Shown here one piece after another: positions 6,535 through 14,363 of a stretch of 27,059 nt of DNA. Source of the DNA: a virus; the IMG/VR virus record IMGVR_UViG_3300013010_000055, positions 1 through 27,059 of that record; one strand, written 5' to 3'. Position 1 is the stretch's first letter. The number at the start of each line of letters is the position of its first letter. A program made the position numbers and the translations under genes. The notes under the pieces are model-generated. The model saw nothing but the letters and a program-made list of their open reading frames with translations. It was not told the origin of the DNA and searched no databases.

Positions 6535-8095
6535 TAAATGTGGGAGCAGCGATGCTAATGCCGTCTATGACGATGGGCATACATTCTGTTTCTCATGCCA
6601 GACAGTAGGAGATGGAGGAGTAGTGCAAGAGAAGAAGCAAGAAGCACCGATCATTAAACCGCAAGGAGAATTCGCAGCATTAACTAAGCGCCGCATATCA
6701 AAGGAGACTTGTTTCTTCTATGAGTATTCCGTTGGAGATCACAACGGGGACCGCGCTCACTTTGCTCAGTACTTCAACGTAGATGGTACGGCTGCTGGTA
6801 TTAAGATACGTCAGCAGAACAAGAAGTTCATGTGGCGTGGTACGCAACCCGGAACCTTTTTTGGTCAACAAAAATTTTCGGGTGGAAAGATGCTGGTGGT
6901 TACCGAGGGAGAGATAGATGCCATGAGCTATGCGGAGACGCATGGCTGCCGCTGGCCTACAGTCTCAGTACCTAACGGTGCACAGTCAGCTACCTCTGTA
7001 TTCAAGAGGAACCTTGAGTGGCTGTGTGGATTCGAGAAGGTAGTCTTGATGTTTGATCAGGATGATCCCGGTCGTAAAGCAGCAGAAGAATGTGCGTTCC
7101 TCCTGCCTCCCGGCAAAGCATACATTGCCACGCTGACGAAGAAGGATGCCAGTGAAGTTCTTGTGTCAGGTGACAGAGAAGAACTGAAGCGAGCGGTGTG
7201 GAATGCACGAGAGTACATCCCCGGTGGGCTCGTCAAGGGTGAGGATCTATGGGATGTTATTAGTAATGTCCCAGAGACTACAGCTATCCAGTACCCGTGG
7301 ATAAACATGCAGACCAAGACTCGTGGGCTACGCCTAGGAGAACTGGTCACGTTCACTGCTGGTACAGGTATCGGTAAGTCTCAGGTGTGTAGAGAGATTG
7401 CGTACCAGTTTGCACAGCAGGACTGGAAGGTAGGATACTTTGCACTAGAGGAAAGCGTACGTAAGACTGCGCTCAACTTCATGGCACTGCATCTAGGCAT
7501 GCCACTCTTTGAGCTAGAGGAAAACTTCAAGGAGATATCAGACGAGACAATGAAGGCTGCCTACCAAGAATCTGTAGGTAACGGTAACCTTGTTTTGTTT
7601 GATCACTTCGGCTCACTGCACAGCGATGCACTGCTTACTAAGATTCGGTATGCCATCAAGGCTATGGACTGTAAGGTTATCTTCCTTGATCACCTATCTA
7701 TTGTGGTCAGTGAGTTTGCTGACACGCAGGAGAGAACTGCTATTGATTCCACGATGACTAAGCTGCGTGGGTTAGTAGAGGAGACGGGCTGTGCTATGGT
7801 GCTGGTATCTCACCTGCGTAGATCAGACGGTAGGCCACACGAAGAGGGTGGTTCTGTATCACTGGCGCATCTGCGTGGGTCACATGGTATCGCACAACTC
7901 AGTGATATTGTGTGTGCCTTTGAGCGTAGCCAACAAGCTGATGGCGATGAGAAGAACCTCATGCACATCCGCGTACTAAAGAATAGGTACAGCGGAGAGA
8001 CAGGACCGAGTGGTTTCATACGCTACGATCCTCCCACTGGTAGGTTGCACAATCATCAAGATGAAGATGAAGGTGATCCCTTCGGAGATGACTGA
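6461..8095 (+). CDS. Bifunctional DNA primase-helicase (T7 gp4-type), non-AUG start, 544 aa
   Basis: Unwinds DNA and makes primers at the fork. Domains with CTG as residue 1: zinc finger C24-x2-C27-x15-C43-x2-C46, exactly the T7 C17/C20/C36/C39 spacing; TOPRIM primase VTEGEIDAMS (E149) and LMFDQDDPGRKA (D199, D201); linker; RecA-type helicase with Walker A GTGIGKS (K306), FALEES, VIFLDHLSIV, VSHLRR, LRGSHGIAQLSD and arginine-finger region VLKNRYSGETG; acidic tail ending GDPFGDD. DSDSSFVGHTSC before the finger matches T7 DSDSVFLYHIPC residue for residue in spacing, so translation must begin by 6497, inside RusA. The 490-aa form from GTG 6623 would lack the finger, like T7 gp4B. The stop overlaps the polymerase ATG by 1 nt. 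Confidence 0.88.
   Translation: MIKKKYQSERSKDSDSSFVGHTSCSKCGSSDANAVYDDGHTFCFSCQTVGDGGVVQEKKQEAPIIKPQGEFAALTKRRISKETCFFYEYSVGDHNGDRAHFAQYFNVDGTAAGIKIRQQNKKFMWRGTQPGTFFGQQKFSGGKMLVVTEGEIDAMSYAETHGCRWPTVSVPNGAQSATSVFKRNLEWLCGFEKVVLMFDQDDPGRKAAEECAFLLPPGKAYIATLTKKDASEVLVSGDREELKRAVWNAREYIPGGLVKGEDLWDVISNVPETTAIQYPWINMQTKTRGLRLGELVTFTAGTGIGKSQVCREIAYQFAQQDWKVGYFALEESVRKTALNFMALHLGMPLFELEENFKEISDETMKAAYQESVGNGNLVLFDHFGSLHSDALLTKIRYAIKAMDCKVIFLDHLSIVVSEFADTQERTAIDSTMTKLRGLVEETGCAMVLVSHLRRSDGRPHEEGGSVSLAHLRGSHGIAQLSDIVCAFERSQQADGDEKNLMHIRVLKNRYSGETGPSGFIRYDPPTGRLHNHQDEDEGDPFGDD
6614..6625 (+). promoter_or_regulatory. Internal ribosome-binding site and GTG start for a short helicase form
   Basis: GGAGGAG (6614-6620) precedes an in-frame GTG at 6623, residue 55 of the long form. 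Initiation here would give a 490-aa helicase without the zinc finger, parallel to T7 gp4B (internal Met64). Spacing is short (about 4 nt from GGAGG), so use is plausible but unproven. Confidence 0.45.
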
Positions 8096-9885
8096 TGCGA
8101 GATATAGTATTTGATATCGAAGCTAACGGTCTACTCGATGAAGCTACCGACATTCACTGCATCGCTGTATCAGAGAATGGTGACGAGCCCGTGTGCTACG
8201 GGCCGGACAAACTACAAGAAGCACTGGAGTGGATGAAGGGTGCAACCAATCTTATTGGGCACAACATTATCCAGTACGATCTACCTCTGTTGCGTAAGCT
8301 ACTGGGGTGGGATGTACCAGTAGGTGTACAGATAAAGGACACCTTCCTTCTTACTCGTATGTGTTTCCCTGACCTGCTGCACAAGGATGCCAAGCTTGCC
8401 AAGATCCCACGCACAGAGTGGGGTAAGTATTCTCTGCGCTCCTTCGGGCACAGGCTTGGGATGCACAAGGGAGACTACGATGACTGGACAGCGTACACAG
8501 ATGAGATGGCTGAGTACTGCAAGCAAGATGTGCGCGTGACGCACAGGCTGTGGGAGAAGCTGCCATCGAGTGGTATCACTGGCCCTGCCGTGCGGATGGA
8601 GACAGAGTTTGCTTGTCTTGCTTTTCGTATGCAGCAGAAGGGTATCGAGTTTGATAGGGATGCTGCCATTGATCTGTTCAAACAACTGGACGAGAAGAAG
8701 GGAGAGATCCTCGACGCTCTTGTTGATCTTGTCCCACCGAAACGACAAGAGATGAAGACACCGCAGTACTGGATTGATCCAGTCACTGACGTACACTTTG
8801 TCAGGAAGAATGATGCACCCAGCGGTATCCGCAAGGAGCTAGTAGCTGGACCACTCAAGGTTAAGGAGACAAAGTTTAATCCTATGTCTCGACCGCAGGT
8901 GGCTGAGTTCTTAGTTACTCGTGGGTGGGAGCCATCGGCAAAGACAGCCACTGGTCAGGTGAAGGTAGATGAATCTATCCTTAGCCAGATCCCTGACATC
9001 CCTGAAGCCTCGCTAGTCGCTGACCTGTACCGAGTACAGAAGATCTTTGCAATGCTCACAGGGGACAGGAGAGGCTGGCTCAGTCTTGAACGTAACGGCA
9101 GGGTACACCCGAAGCTTAAAACATTAGGCGCGTACTCTGGGCGTACATCCTGCGTTGATCCTAATCTTCAGCAAGTGCCAAGCACTCGACTACCATTCGG
9201 TAAGGAGTGCCGCGCTCTGTTCACGGCATCCAAGGACAATGTCTTGGTTGGTTGTGATGCTAAATCTCTAGAGGTTAGATGCTTCGCTCACTACATGGCA
9301 CGCTTCGATGACGGTGAGTTTGCTGACGTAGTTCTTCGTGGTGACATACACCAAGCAAACGCTGACATGATGGAGTGTGATAGACAGACAGCGAAGAACA
9401 CATTCTTTGCCCTGATCTATGGCGCAAGCTCACGCAAGATTGCGGCGATGCTTGACATCCCTATGCGTAGGGCCAGTGCTCTAGTCACACGCTTGTTTAA
9501 TGAGCGGCCAGCTATGCGTAGGCTCATCAACAAAGTAAAGAAGACCAGCGCAGAGAAGGGATACTTCAAGGGACTGGACGGTAGAATCTTACGGCCTAGG
9601 TCTGAGCACTCTGCTGTTAATCTCTTGATCCAAAGTGCTGGAGCCTGTGTATCCAAACGTGCTGCACTAAACCTAGACTTTCACATAATGTCTAACAACT
9701 GGGCGGACACACACATCGTTGGTTTCATTCATGATGAGATGATCATCGAGACACCCGACACTAATGTTGGTGACGTTGTGAGTACAGCTATACAATCCTT
9801 TAAGGAAACAACAGAGCAATACAAACTACGCTGCCCTATGGATGGGGACGCAATGATCGGAATGAACTGGAGCGAGATCCACTAA
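8095..9885 (+). CDS. Family A DNA polymerase (T7 gp5-type), 596 aa
   Basis: Replicative DNA polymerase with proofreading. Exonuclease: ExoI FDIEANG (D7, E9), ExoII LIGHNIIQYDLPLL, ExoIII EYCKQDVRVT. Polymerase: LGAYSGRTSCVDPNLQQVP; motif A VGCDAKSLEVRC (D388); motif B RQTAKNTFFALIYGAS (K434, F438, Y442); motif C GFIHDEMIIE (D547, E548). F438 is at the position of E. coli Pol I F762 / T7 Y526, which governs dideoxynucleotide discrimination. At 596 versus 704 aa it is short. Most of the deficit lies between the exonuclease domain and motif A, and the stretch matching the T7 thioredoxin-binding loop (around YWIDPVTDVHFVRKND) is compressed, so use of host thioredoxin is uncertain. The PDKLQEALEWMK segment between ExoI and ExoII is duplicated in the 67-aa early gene. 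TGATG overlap with the helicase. Confidence 0.96.
   Translation: MRDIVFDIEANGLLDEATDIHCIAVSENGDEPVCYGPDKLQEALEWMKGATNLIGHNIIQYDLPLLRKLLGWDVPVGVQIKDTFLLTRMCFPDLLHKDAKLAKIPRTEWGKYSLRSFGHRLGMHKGDYDDWTAYTDEMAEYCKQDVRVTHRLWEKLPSSGITGPAVRMETEFACLAFRMQQKGIEFDRDAAIDLFKQLDEKKGEILDALVDLVPPKRQEMKTPQYWIDPVTDVHFVRKNDAPSGIRKELVAGPLKVKETKFNPMSRPQVAEFLVTRGWEPSAKTATGQVKVDESILSQIPDIPEASLVADLYRVQKIFAMLTGDRRGWLSLERNGRVHPKLKTLGAYSGRTSCVDPNLQQVPSTRLPFGKECRALFTASKDNVLVGCDAKSLEVRCFAHYMARFDDGEFADVVLRGDIHQANADMMECDRQTAKNTFFALIYGASSRKIAAMLDIPMRRASALVTRLFNERPAMRRLINKVKKTSAEKGYFKGLDGRILRPRSEHSAVNLLIQSAGACVSKRAALNLDFHIMSNNWADTHIVGFIHDEMIIETPDTNVGDVVSTAIQSFKETTEQYKLRCPMDGDAMIGMNWSEIH
8203..8238 (+). repeat. 36-bp repeat, copy 2 (in DNA polymerase)
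   Basis: Exact copy of 843-878, in the same reading frame. This is presumably the source copy, because it lies within a conserved exonuclease domain. Confidence 0.95.
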
Positions 9886-10625
9886 TGAATGAAAACACTG
9901 ACCCCACCTTTCAACTACTCATAGATGCTGACATCATCTGGCATCGCGCAGCCTTTAGCTGTGAGGATACATATGATTTCGGTGATGATGCTGTGCGCAC
10001 AGTAGATGATCATGCTGTTATCGAAGTGTTCGATGGTATGTTACTTGGTATGTTTGCCCAGCTTAACCCTGCCTCATACCTTATGTGCTGGAGTGACTCA
10101 CGCACGTTCAGGCATGATCTCTTTCCAGACTACAAGGCTAACCGTACAAATGTACGCCGCCCTGTATGTGTCCCAGAAGTGAAACAGCATCTAATAAAAA
10201 AGCACCCAAGTGTACTGGTTAATAACCTAGAGGCCGATGACATAATGGGTATGTTATCCTCACACAACACCATCATATGCTCAGACGATAAGGATCTGCT
10301 GACAGTTCCGGGCTTGCACTTCAAGCCACGCAAGAGAGAGGACGGTGTGTTCAGAGTTAACGAGCAAGAAGCTGACAGGCTGCACCTCAAGCAGACGCTG
10401 ATGGGTGATGCTGTTGATGGCTTCAAAGGAATCCCCGGAGTAGGGGACAAGAAGTCTGACAAGATCCTCGATGCTGACGGAGCTACGTGGGACACAGTAA
10501 GGAGAGCGTACGCCAACGCTAACCTCGACGAAGAGGAAGCTATACTAAACGCACGCCTTGCCAGAATCCTACGCCCCGGTGAGTATGATTATGTTAGGCA
10601 AACCCCTAAGCTATGGACCCCATGA
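9885..10625 (+). CDS. 5'-3' exonuclease (T7 gp6 / FEN-like), 246 aa
   Basis: Removes primers and degrades DNA 5'-3', supplying nucleotides and recombination substrates. FEN/PIN-like pattern: LLIDADIIWHRAA (D14 and D16 region), WSDSRTFRHDLFPDYKANR (the arch/basic region typical of phage 5' nucleases), NNLEADDIMGML, ICSDDKDLLTVPG, then the helix-hairpin-helix-like GDAVDGFKGIPGVGDKKSDKIL. All acidic metal-ligand clusters are present. At 246 aa it is shorter than T7 gp6 (300). ATG 9885 overlaps the polymerase TAA; a second ATG at 9889 is in another frame. Position right after the DNA polymerase agrees with this function. Confidence 0.9.
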   Translation: MNENTDPTFQLLIDADIIWHRAAFSCEDTYDFGDDAVRTVDDHAVIEVFDGMLLGMFAQLNPASYLMCWSDSRTFRHDLFPDYKANRTNVRRPVCVPEVKQHLIKKHPSVLVNNLEADDIMGMLSSHNTIICSDDKDLLTVPGLHFKPRKREDGVFRVNEQEADRLHLKQTLMGDAVDGFKGIPGVGDKKSDKILDADGATWDTVRRAYANANLDEEEAILNARLARILRPGEYDYVRQTPKLWTP

Positions 10626-10933
10626 ACACAGCACAGCTACTAGCACTACACGATAAGATAACAACCGAAGCCAAGAACATCTTAACCATCAAGGTTAGGA
10701 ACTACTCTGGTGAAGGTGACGCCTACACAAACTTCAGAAGGGTGGAGGATCTACAGATCTGCTCCGTACCTACTGGAATCCTAGCTCGTATATCTGACAA
10801 GCTAGGGCGGCTGATCACACACTGTAACCATGATGGGTTGGTAGGTGATGAGTCATTCGATGACAGTATTATTGATATAATCAACTACCTTGTATTCTTA
10901 CAGGGTTCAGTACCGAGGGAGACAGATGACTGA
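10622..10933 (+). CDS. Nmad1 / DUF1599-like protein, 103 aa
   Basis: Resembles the small phage Nmad1/DUF1599 domain (nucleotide-modification-associated domain 1): KVRNYSGEGDAYTNFRRVEDLQ, then PTGILARISDKLGRLITHCNH, then DDSIIDIINYLVFLQG. The R.sDKl.Rl and D...D..NY motifs fit a helical nucleotide-binding/MazG-like fold. The start is set at 10622 (ATGA overlap with the exonuclease stop) rather than 10613. Function is not established; the family is associated by context with modified-nucleotide metabolism. Its N-terminus LALHDKITT is duplicated at nucleotide level in the first gene of the window. Confidence 0.7.
   Translation: MNTAQLLALHDKITTEAKNILTIKVRNYSGEGDAYTNFRRVEDLQICSVPTGILARISDKLGRLITHCNHDGLVGDESFDDSIIDIINYLVFLQGSVPRETDD
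10639..10666 (+). repeat. 28-bp repeat, copy 2 (in Nmad1-like gene)
   Basis: Identical to 254-281, both in frame. Here the shared AQL is directly followed by LALHDKITT without the five-residue insertion seen in the early gene. Confidence 0.9.
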
Positions 10934-11273
10934 AGAGTTCAAGACATGCACCAAGTGCAAGACCGAGTACCTAATCGAAGAGTTCTATACTCGTAGCGAC
11001 AGGCCGGGGTGGCGCGTACCACAGTGCCGCTTTTGTGTGACAGCCGCCGTACGTACAACACAAGAAGAGCGGAGGGTCAGGATCAAAGAAGCTTACGAAT
11101 CAGGTAAACTTACTGTGATCACAGAGAAATGGTGTAAGGTATGTGACGAAGTCAAACCATCCGACCAGTTCTATATGAAGTGGGACTCCAAAGATTACCT
11201 CAGTCACTTCTGCAAAGAGTGCCACAAGTATGACTGCAAGATACGAGCACGAATAAAGAAAGCTAATGCATGA
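10926..11273 (+). CDS. Double zinc-ribbon protein, 115 aa
   Basis: Start chosen at 10926 (MTEEFKTCTKCK), which overlaps the end of the previous gene by 8 nt; an in-frame ATG at 10890 adds 12 residues of poor character. Two similar halves each hold a CxxC...CxxC set: CTKC with CRFC, and CKVC with CKEC. Each half has a pattern C.kC...k....Fy.......CrfC. These zinc ribbons resemble the N-terminal part of phage endonuclease VII/HNH-like proteins, but no nuclease motif follows. It may bind nucleic acid or protein partners. It lies directly before the large terminase, whose ATG overlaps its last codons. Function unknown. Confidence 0.7.
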   Translation: MTEEFKTCTKCKTEYLIEEFYTRSDRPGWRVPQCRFCVTAAVRTTQEERRVRIKEAYESGKLTVITEKWCKVCDEVKPSDQFYMKWDSKDYLSHFCKECHKYDCKIRARIKKANA

Positions 11274-12906
11274 GATCCCCGAAGAACTCAAGGACTTCCG
11301 CAACTTCCTCTACCTTACGTGGAAACACTTGGGCCTTCCTGACCCTACTCCTGTCCAGTATGACATCGCTGATTATCTCCAGCACGGGCCACGCCGACGC
11401 ATGGTTCAAGCTTTCCGAGGTGTTGGTAAGTCTTGGATTACTTCTGCCTTTGGTCTATGGAATCTATACATGGACCCAGACACAAAGATACTCGTAGTCT
11501 CCGCATCCAAATCCCGCGCCGATGATTTCTCTTCCTTCTGTCACCGTCTCATTCGAGAGATGCCCGTCCTACAACACCTCGCTCCCGACGAAGCACAGCG
11601 ATCATCCAAGATCGCATGGGATGTCGGTCCAGCTAGGGCCGCACACTCTCCTTCTTGCAAGTCTGTTGGTATTACTGGGCAGCTTACTGGTAGTCGTGCC
11701 AACCTTATTATTGCAGATGATGTCGAGGTTCCCGGCAACAGTGCTACGGTGGGTGCGCGGTCTAAGCTGGCAGAATCTACGAAAGAATTCGAAGCAATCA
11801 TCGTCCCTGATACTGGAGAAATAGTTTACCTTGGAACTCCCCAATCACAAGAATCGATTTATACCGAACTCCCCGAACGAGGGTATGATGTTAGAATCTA
11901 TCCTGCAAGAATGCCAGAAGATCCGGGAGTATATGGAGGTAGACTTGCCGATTATGTTTCTTCACTTGACGGACAAGCAGGACAGCCTACAGACCCAGAC
12001 CGATTCTCTGATGAAGAGCTTATTGAAAGGGAAGCTTCCTATGGACGGACTGGATTCCAACTACAATACCAACTAGACGTACGCCTATCAGATCTCTCCC
12101 GCCACCCGCTGCGCCTCACTGATCTCATTGTCATGGACTGTGACTCTGAGGTTGCACCAGAACGTGTAGTGTGGCAGAGCTCAGACGTATGGGAAGACCT
12201 ACCCAACACAGGATTTTCGCGTGATAAGTACTGCCGACCTTTATCAATCCATGGTGACATGGTCCCTTACACAGGATCTATCCTTACCGTGGACCCAAGT
12301 GGTAGAGGAACTGATGAAACCTCCTATTGTGTACTTAAGTATCTCAATGGTTTTCTCTATCTACTTGATTGGGGCGGGACCACCCAAGGATATACGGACG
12401 CAACGATGCGTCTCTTGGCGACAAAGGCTAAAGAATACAAAGTCAATGTCATCGTCACCGAAAGTAACTACGGTGGAGGAATGTTCACCGAGCTTCTTAA
12501 GCCGCATCTCCGTGAGATATACCCGGTTACTGTCGAGGAAACGACCGCTAAGGGGATGAAGGAAGCTCGCATGGCCGACACCCTAGAGCCTGTGATGAAC
12601 CAGCACAGACTCGTTGTGAACGCTCAGGCTATACGTAAGGACTACGAGGAAACGCTAGACCGCTCCCCCGACACAGCCGTACAGTATTCCCTGCCCCACC
12701 AGATGAGCAGACTCAGCCGGGACAGAGGCTGCCTAGATCACGATGATAAGCTAGATGCCCTGACCATGGCAGTTGCCTATTGGACAGAGCAAATGGCTAG
12801 AGATGCACGAGATGCAATCAACGAAAGAAAGGACGAACTCCTACAGAAGGAGCTAGACTCAATCATGGAAAAAGGGAACGAACCCCCGACGTGGTTTAAT
12901 GTTTAA
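11266..12906 (+). CDS. Terminase large subunit (T7 gp19-type), 546 aa
   Basis: Packaging motor ATPase plus nuclease. Close in pattern to T7 gp19 along its length: MVQAFRGVGKSWITSAF (Walker A, K55), KILVVSASKSRAD, SVGITGQLTGSRANLIIADDVEVPGNSAT (Walker B ADD), YLGTPQSQESIY (coupling), then nuclease ILTVDPSGRGTDETSY, VTESNYGGGMF and CLDHDDKLDALTMAVAYW carrying the acidic metal ligands. Length 546 versus 586 aa. Similarity to gp19 predicts T7-like packaging with direct terminal repeats (inference). It is on the plus strand, opposite to the late structural genes and to its presumed small subunit, and its stop overlaps the minus-strand stop by 4 bp. Confidence 0.95.
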   Translation: MHEIPEELKDFRNFLYLTWKHLGLPDPTPVQYDIADYLQHGPRRRMVQAFRGVGKSWITSAFGLWNLYMDPDTKILVVSASKSRADDFSSFCHRLIREMPVLQHLAPDEAQRSSKIAWDVGPARAAHSPSCKSVGITGQLTGSRANLIIADDVEVPGNSATVGARSKLAESTKEFEAIIVPDTGEIVYLGTPQSQESIYTELPERGYDVRIYPARMPEDPGVYGGRLADYVSSLDGQAGQPTDPDRFSDEELIEREASYGRTGFQLQYQLDVRLSDLSRHPLRLTDLIVMDCDSEVAPERVVWQSSDVWEDLPNTGFSRDKYCRPLSIHGDMVPYTGSILTVDPSGRGTDETSYCVLKYLNGFLYLLDWGGTTQGYTDATMRLLATKAKEYKVNVIVTESNYGGGMFTELLKPHLREIYPVTVEETTAKGMKEARMADTLEPVMNQHRLVVNAQAIRKDYEETLDRSPDTAVQYSLPHQMSRLSRDRGCLDHDDKLDALTMAVAYWTEQMARDARDAINERKDELLQKELDSIMEKGNEPPTWFNV

Positions 12907-13124
12907 TTATCTGTACCAGTCTTGAATGGCAGCACCTTAGACAGATCAGCAATGGGACTTTCATCCACATCCTCTACATTTACCCCATGATCACGGAGCA
13001 TTTGCCTAGCTACATTGATATCCTGAGACGATGCCTCACCAGATTCGAGGCGTTCAATGAGTCGATCAACTGTGAGATCCCACAGTCGGCTGAGTTTTTC
13101 TTCTTTCATGGTTAATGGATTCAT
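12903..13124 (-). CDS. Probable terminase small subunit, 73 aa
   Basis: Short, helical, acidic-tailed protein: MKEEKLSRLWDLTVDRLIERLESGEASSQDINVARQMLRDHGVNV. The pattern L...LI.RL.SGEAS..DIN.AR..L.D.G resembles small terminase (T7 gp18-like) proteins of podoviruses, which recognise DNA and stimulate the large subunit. That function fits its place beside the large terminase gene, but it is on the opposite strand. A start at 13124 (MNPLTMKEEK) or 13109 is possible, neither with a Shine-Dalgarno; a TTG at 13169 was rejected. It is the only minus-strand gene among plus-strand genes. A transcript reading leftward past 14661 could reach it. Confidence 0.65.
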   Translation of the reverse strand: MNPLTMKEEKLSRLWDLTVDRLIERLESGEASSQDINVARQMLRDHGVNVEDVDESPIADLSKVLPFKTGTDN

Positions 13125-13168
13125 TAGATAGTGACGATAGTATACCTGCCCCGGATGAGGCAGTGACA

Positions 13169-13384
13169 ATGGCTAACCTTATTATGACAAATAAGGTTCT
13201 GGAGGATTTGTTAGATGAGTTTGGGGAGAGGCTACTACTAGCCAAGAGATTAATAGCGTTATGTGAGCAGCTAGAATCGCTTGCTCAAGTTCGTGTACTA
13301 AACCACGCGATCTTTTCCCTTCTTTCCCAACCACTTAAGACAGAGTTCTTGGCCGACTGGCTGGACTCAGATGACGATGACTGA
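13169..13384 (+). CDS. Small acidic helical protein, 71 aa
   Basis: Unrecognised. Helical body (VLEDLLDEFGERLLLAKRLIALCEQLESLAQVRVLNHAIF) and a very acidic tail WLDSDDDD. Start 13169 is preferred: GAGG at 13157-13160 lies about 8 nt upstream. The longer form from ATG 13115 (89 aa) lacks a Shine-Dalgarno and would overlap the divergent small-terminase start. Its end overlaps the metallophosphoesterase start (13371) by 14 nt, so the two are probably co-translated. The region 13125-13168 between the divergent genes is the only candidate for a local bidirectional promoter. Confidence 0.55.
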   Translation: MANLIMTNKVLEDLLDEFGERLLLAKRLIALCEQLESLAQVRVLNHAIFSLLSQPLKTEFLADWLDSDDDD

Positions 13385-14363
13385 CATCCCCTTATTAGAA
13401 AAAGAAATACGCCGCCTGTCCAAGGAGCTTGAGAACCGTGAGGCTATCGAGACTATTATCTTGCGGCGTGCAGACGAGGCACTAAAGAACTTTAGGTGGA
13501 CACCACCAAAGAGAAAAGAAAGAGACAAGCGCAAGCTGCACTCAGAGACTGCTGTCATTCATATCAGTGACACCCAGATCGGCAAGCTTACCTCTACGTT
13601 TGACAGCAAGGTAGCCAAGCAGCGCATGAAGAAGCTGGCAGAGCAGACACTTAAGGTTGTCGAGACTCGTCGGTCTGGTGCTAAGATAGATAACGCAGTC
13701 ATTATGATTGGTGGTGATATCGTAGAGGGCGAGACAATCTTTGCTCACCAGCCTTGGGTAGTTGACTCAGACTTATGGGATCAAGCCATCAAAGTCGCCC
13801 CAAAGATACTCTCTGATTTTATCATCGAAATGTCTAGCGCGTTCCGCAGCATAACGGTCAGTGCTGTCCCCGGTAACCACGGCAGGAGCCAGCCCAAGAA
13901 TGCTGGAGCTTCTCCGCGCACCAACTTCGACATGATTGCTACGGTTGTGACGAGGCTTATGGTAACGAGCGTGATCAAAGACTCCCGCATTACGTGGGAC
14001 GTAGACCATGATTCTTTTTATCGTGTCGTTAATGCGGAAGGACATAACTTACTCCTTGTTCATGGCGATCAAATCTCAGGGGGAGGTGGTCTTGGAGGCT
14101 ACCCGCTCACAGGACTTGCTCGAAAGGTAGCAGGATGGAGCGGCAGTCTCCCTGAAGAGTGGGGCTACATCTTTCTTGGACACTTCCACAGACCAATGTC
14201 TGGTGTAGTTCAAGATAAGATCTTCTTTGCTAACGGCACTATCGAGAGTGACAACGACTGGGCTCTTGAAGTTATCGGTGAGTCAGGAAGACCCTGCCAA
14301 CGAGTAGTCTTCTTTAACAAGAAGCATGGCCCTGTTGCTGACAGCTTGATCTGGCTTGACTGA
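13371..14363 (+). CDS. Calcineurin-like metallophosphoesterase, 330 aa
   Basis: Metal-dependent phosphoesterase or nuclease (SbcD/Mre11-like superfamily). After an N-terminal coiled-coil segment (residues ~5-40) and a basic linker (PPKRKERDKRKLH), motifs come in order: HISDTQIG (D67), MIGGDIVEG (D116), VPGNHGR (N169, H170), LLLVHGDQ (H231) and IFLGHFHRP (H271, H273). The usual first motif D-x-H is D-T-Q here (Q69), a substitution at a metal ligand; the other ligands are intact, so activity is still plausible. Length 330 aa suits a phosphoesterase domain plus extension. ATG at 13371 or 13377. It may process DNA ends or cleave phosphodiesters during replication or packaging (inference). Confidence 0.85.
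   Translation: MTMTDIPLLEKEIRRLSKELENREAIETIILRRADEALKNFRWTPPKRKERDKRKLHSETAVIHISDTQIGKLTSTFDSKVAKQRMKKLAEQTLKVVETRRSGAKIDNAVIMIGGDIVEGETIFAHQPWVVDSDLWDQAIKVAPKILSDFIIEMSSAFRSITVSAVPGNHGRSQPKNAGASPRTNFDMIATVVTRLMVTSVIKDSRITWDVDHDSFYRVVNAEGHNLLLVHGDQISGGGGLGGYPLTGLARKVAGWSGSLPEEWGYIFLGHFHRPMSGVVQDKIFFANGTIESDNDWALEVIGESGRPCQRVVFFNKKHGPVADSLIWLD

Noticed and set aside
6523-6545. +1 frameshift at the RusA stop joining RusA to the primase
   Set aside because: A shift at ATG-TAG would lose the first zinc-finger Cys codon (6530), and conserved residues already appear in the primase frame from 6497.
6623-8095. GTG 6623 as the only start of the helicase
   Set aside because: It discards a perfect T7-spaced zinc finger and upstream conserved residues in the same open frame. 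Kept only as a possible second start.
8299-8796. Minus-strand 165-codon frame inside DNA polymerase
   Set aside because: Shadow of a strongly conserved gene, with low-complexity Ser/Leu composition and no motif or ribosome-binding site.
13125-13169. TTG 13169 as start of the minus-strand small terminase
   Set aside because: The extra residues lack family likeness, TTG is rare, and ATG 13124 or 13109 begins just before the conserved part.
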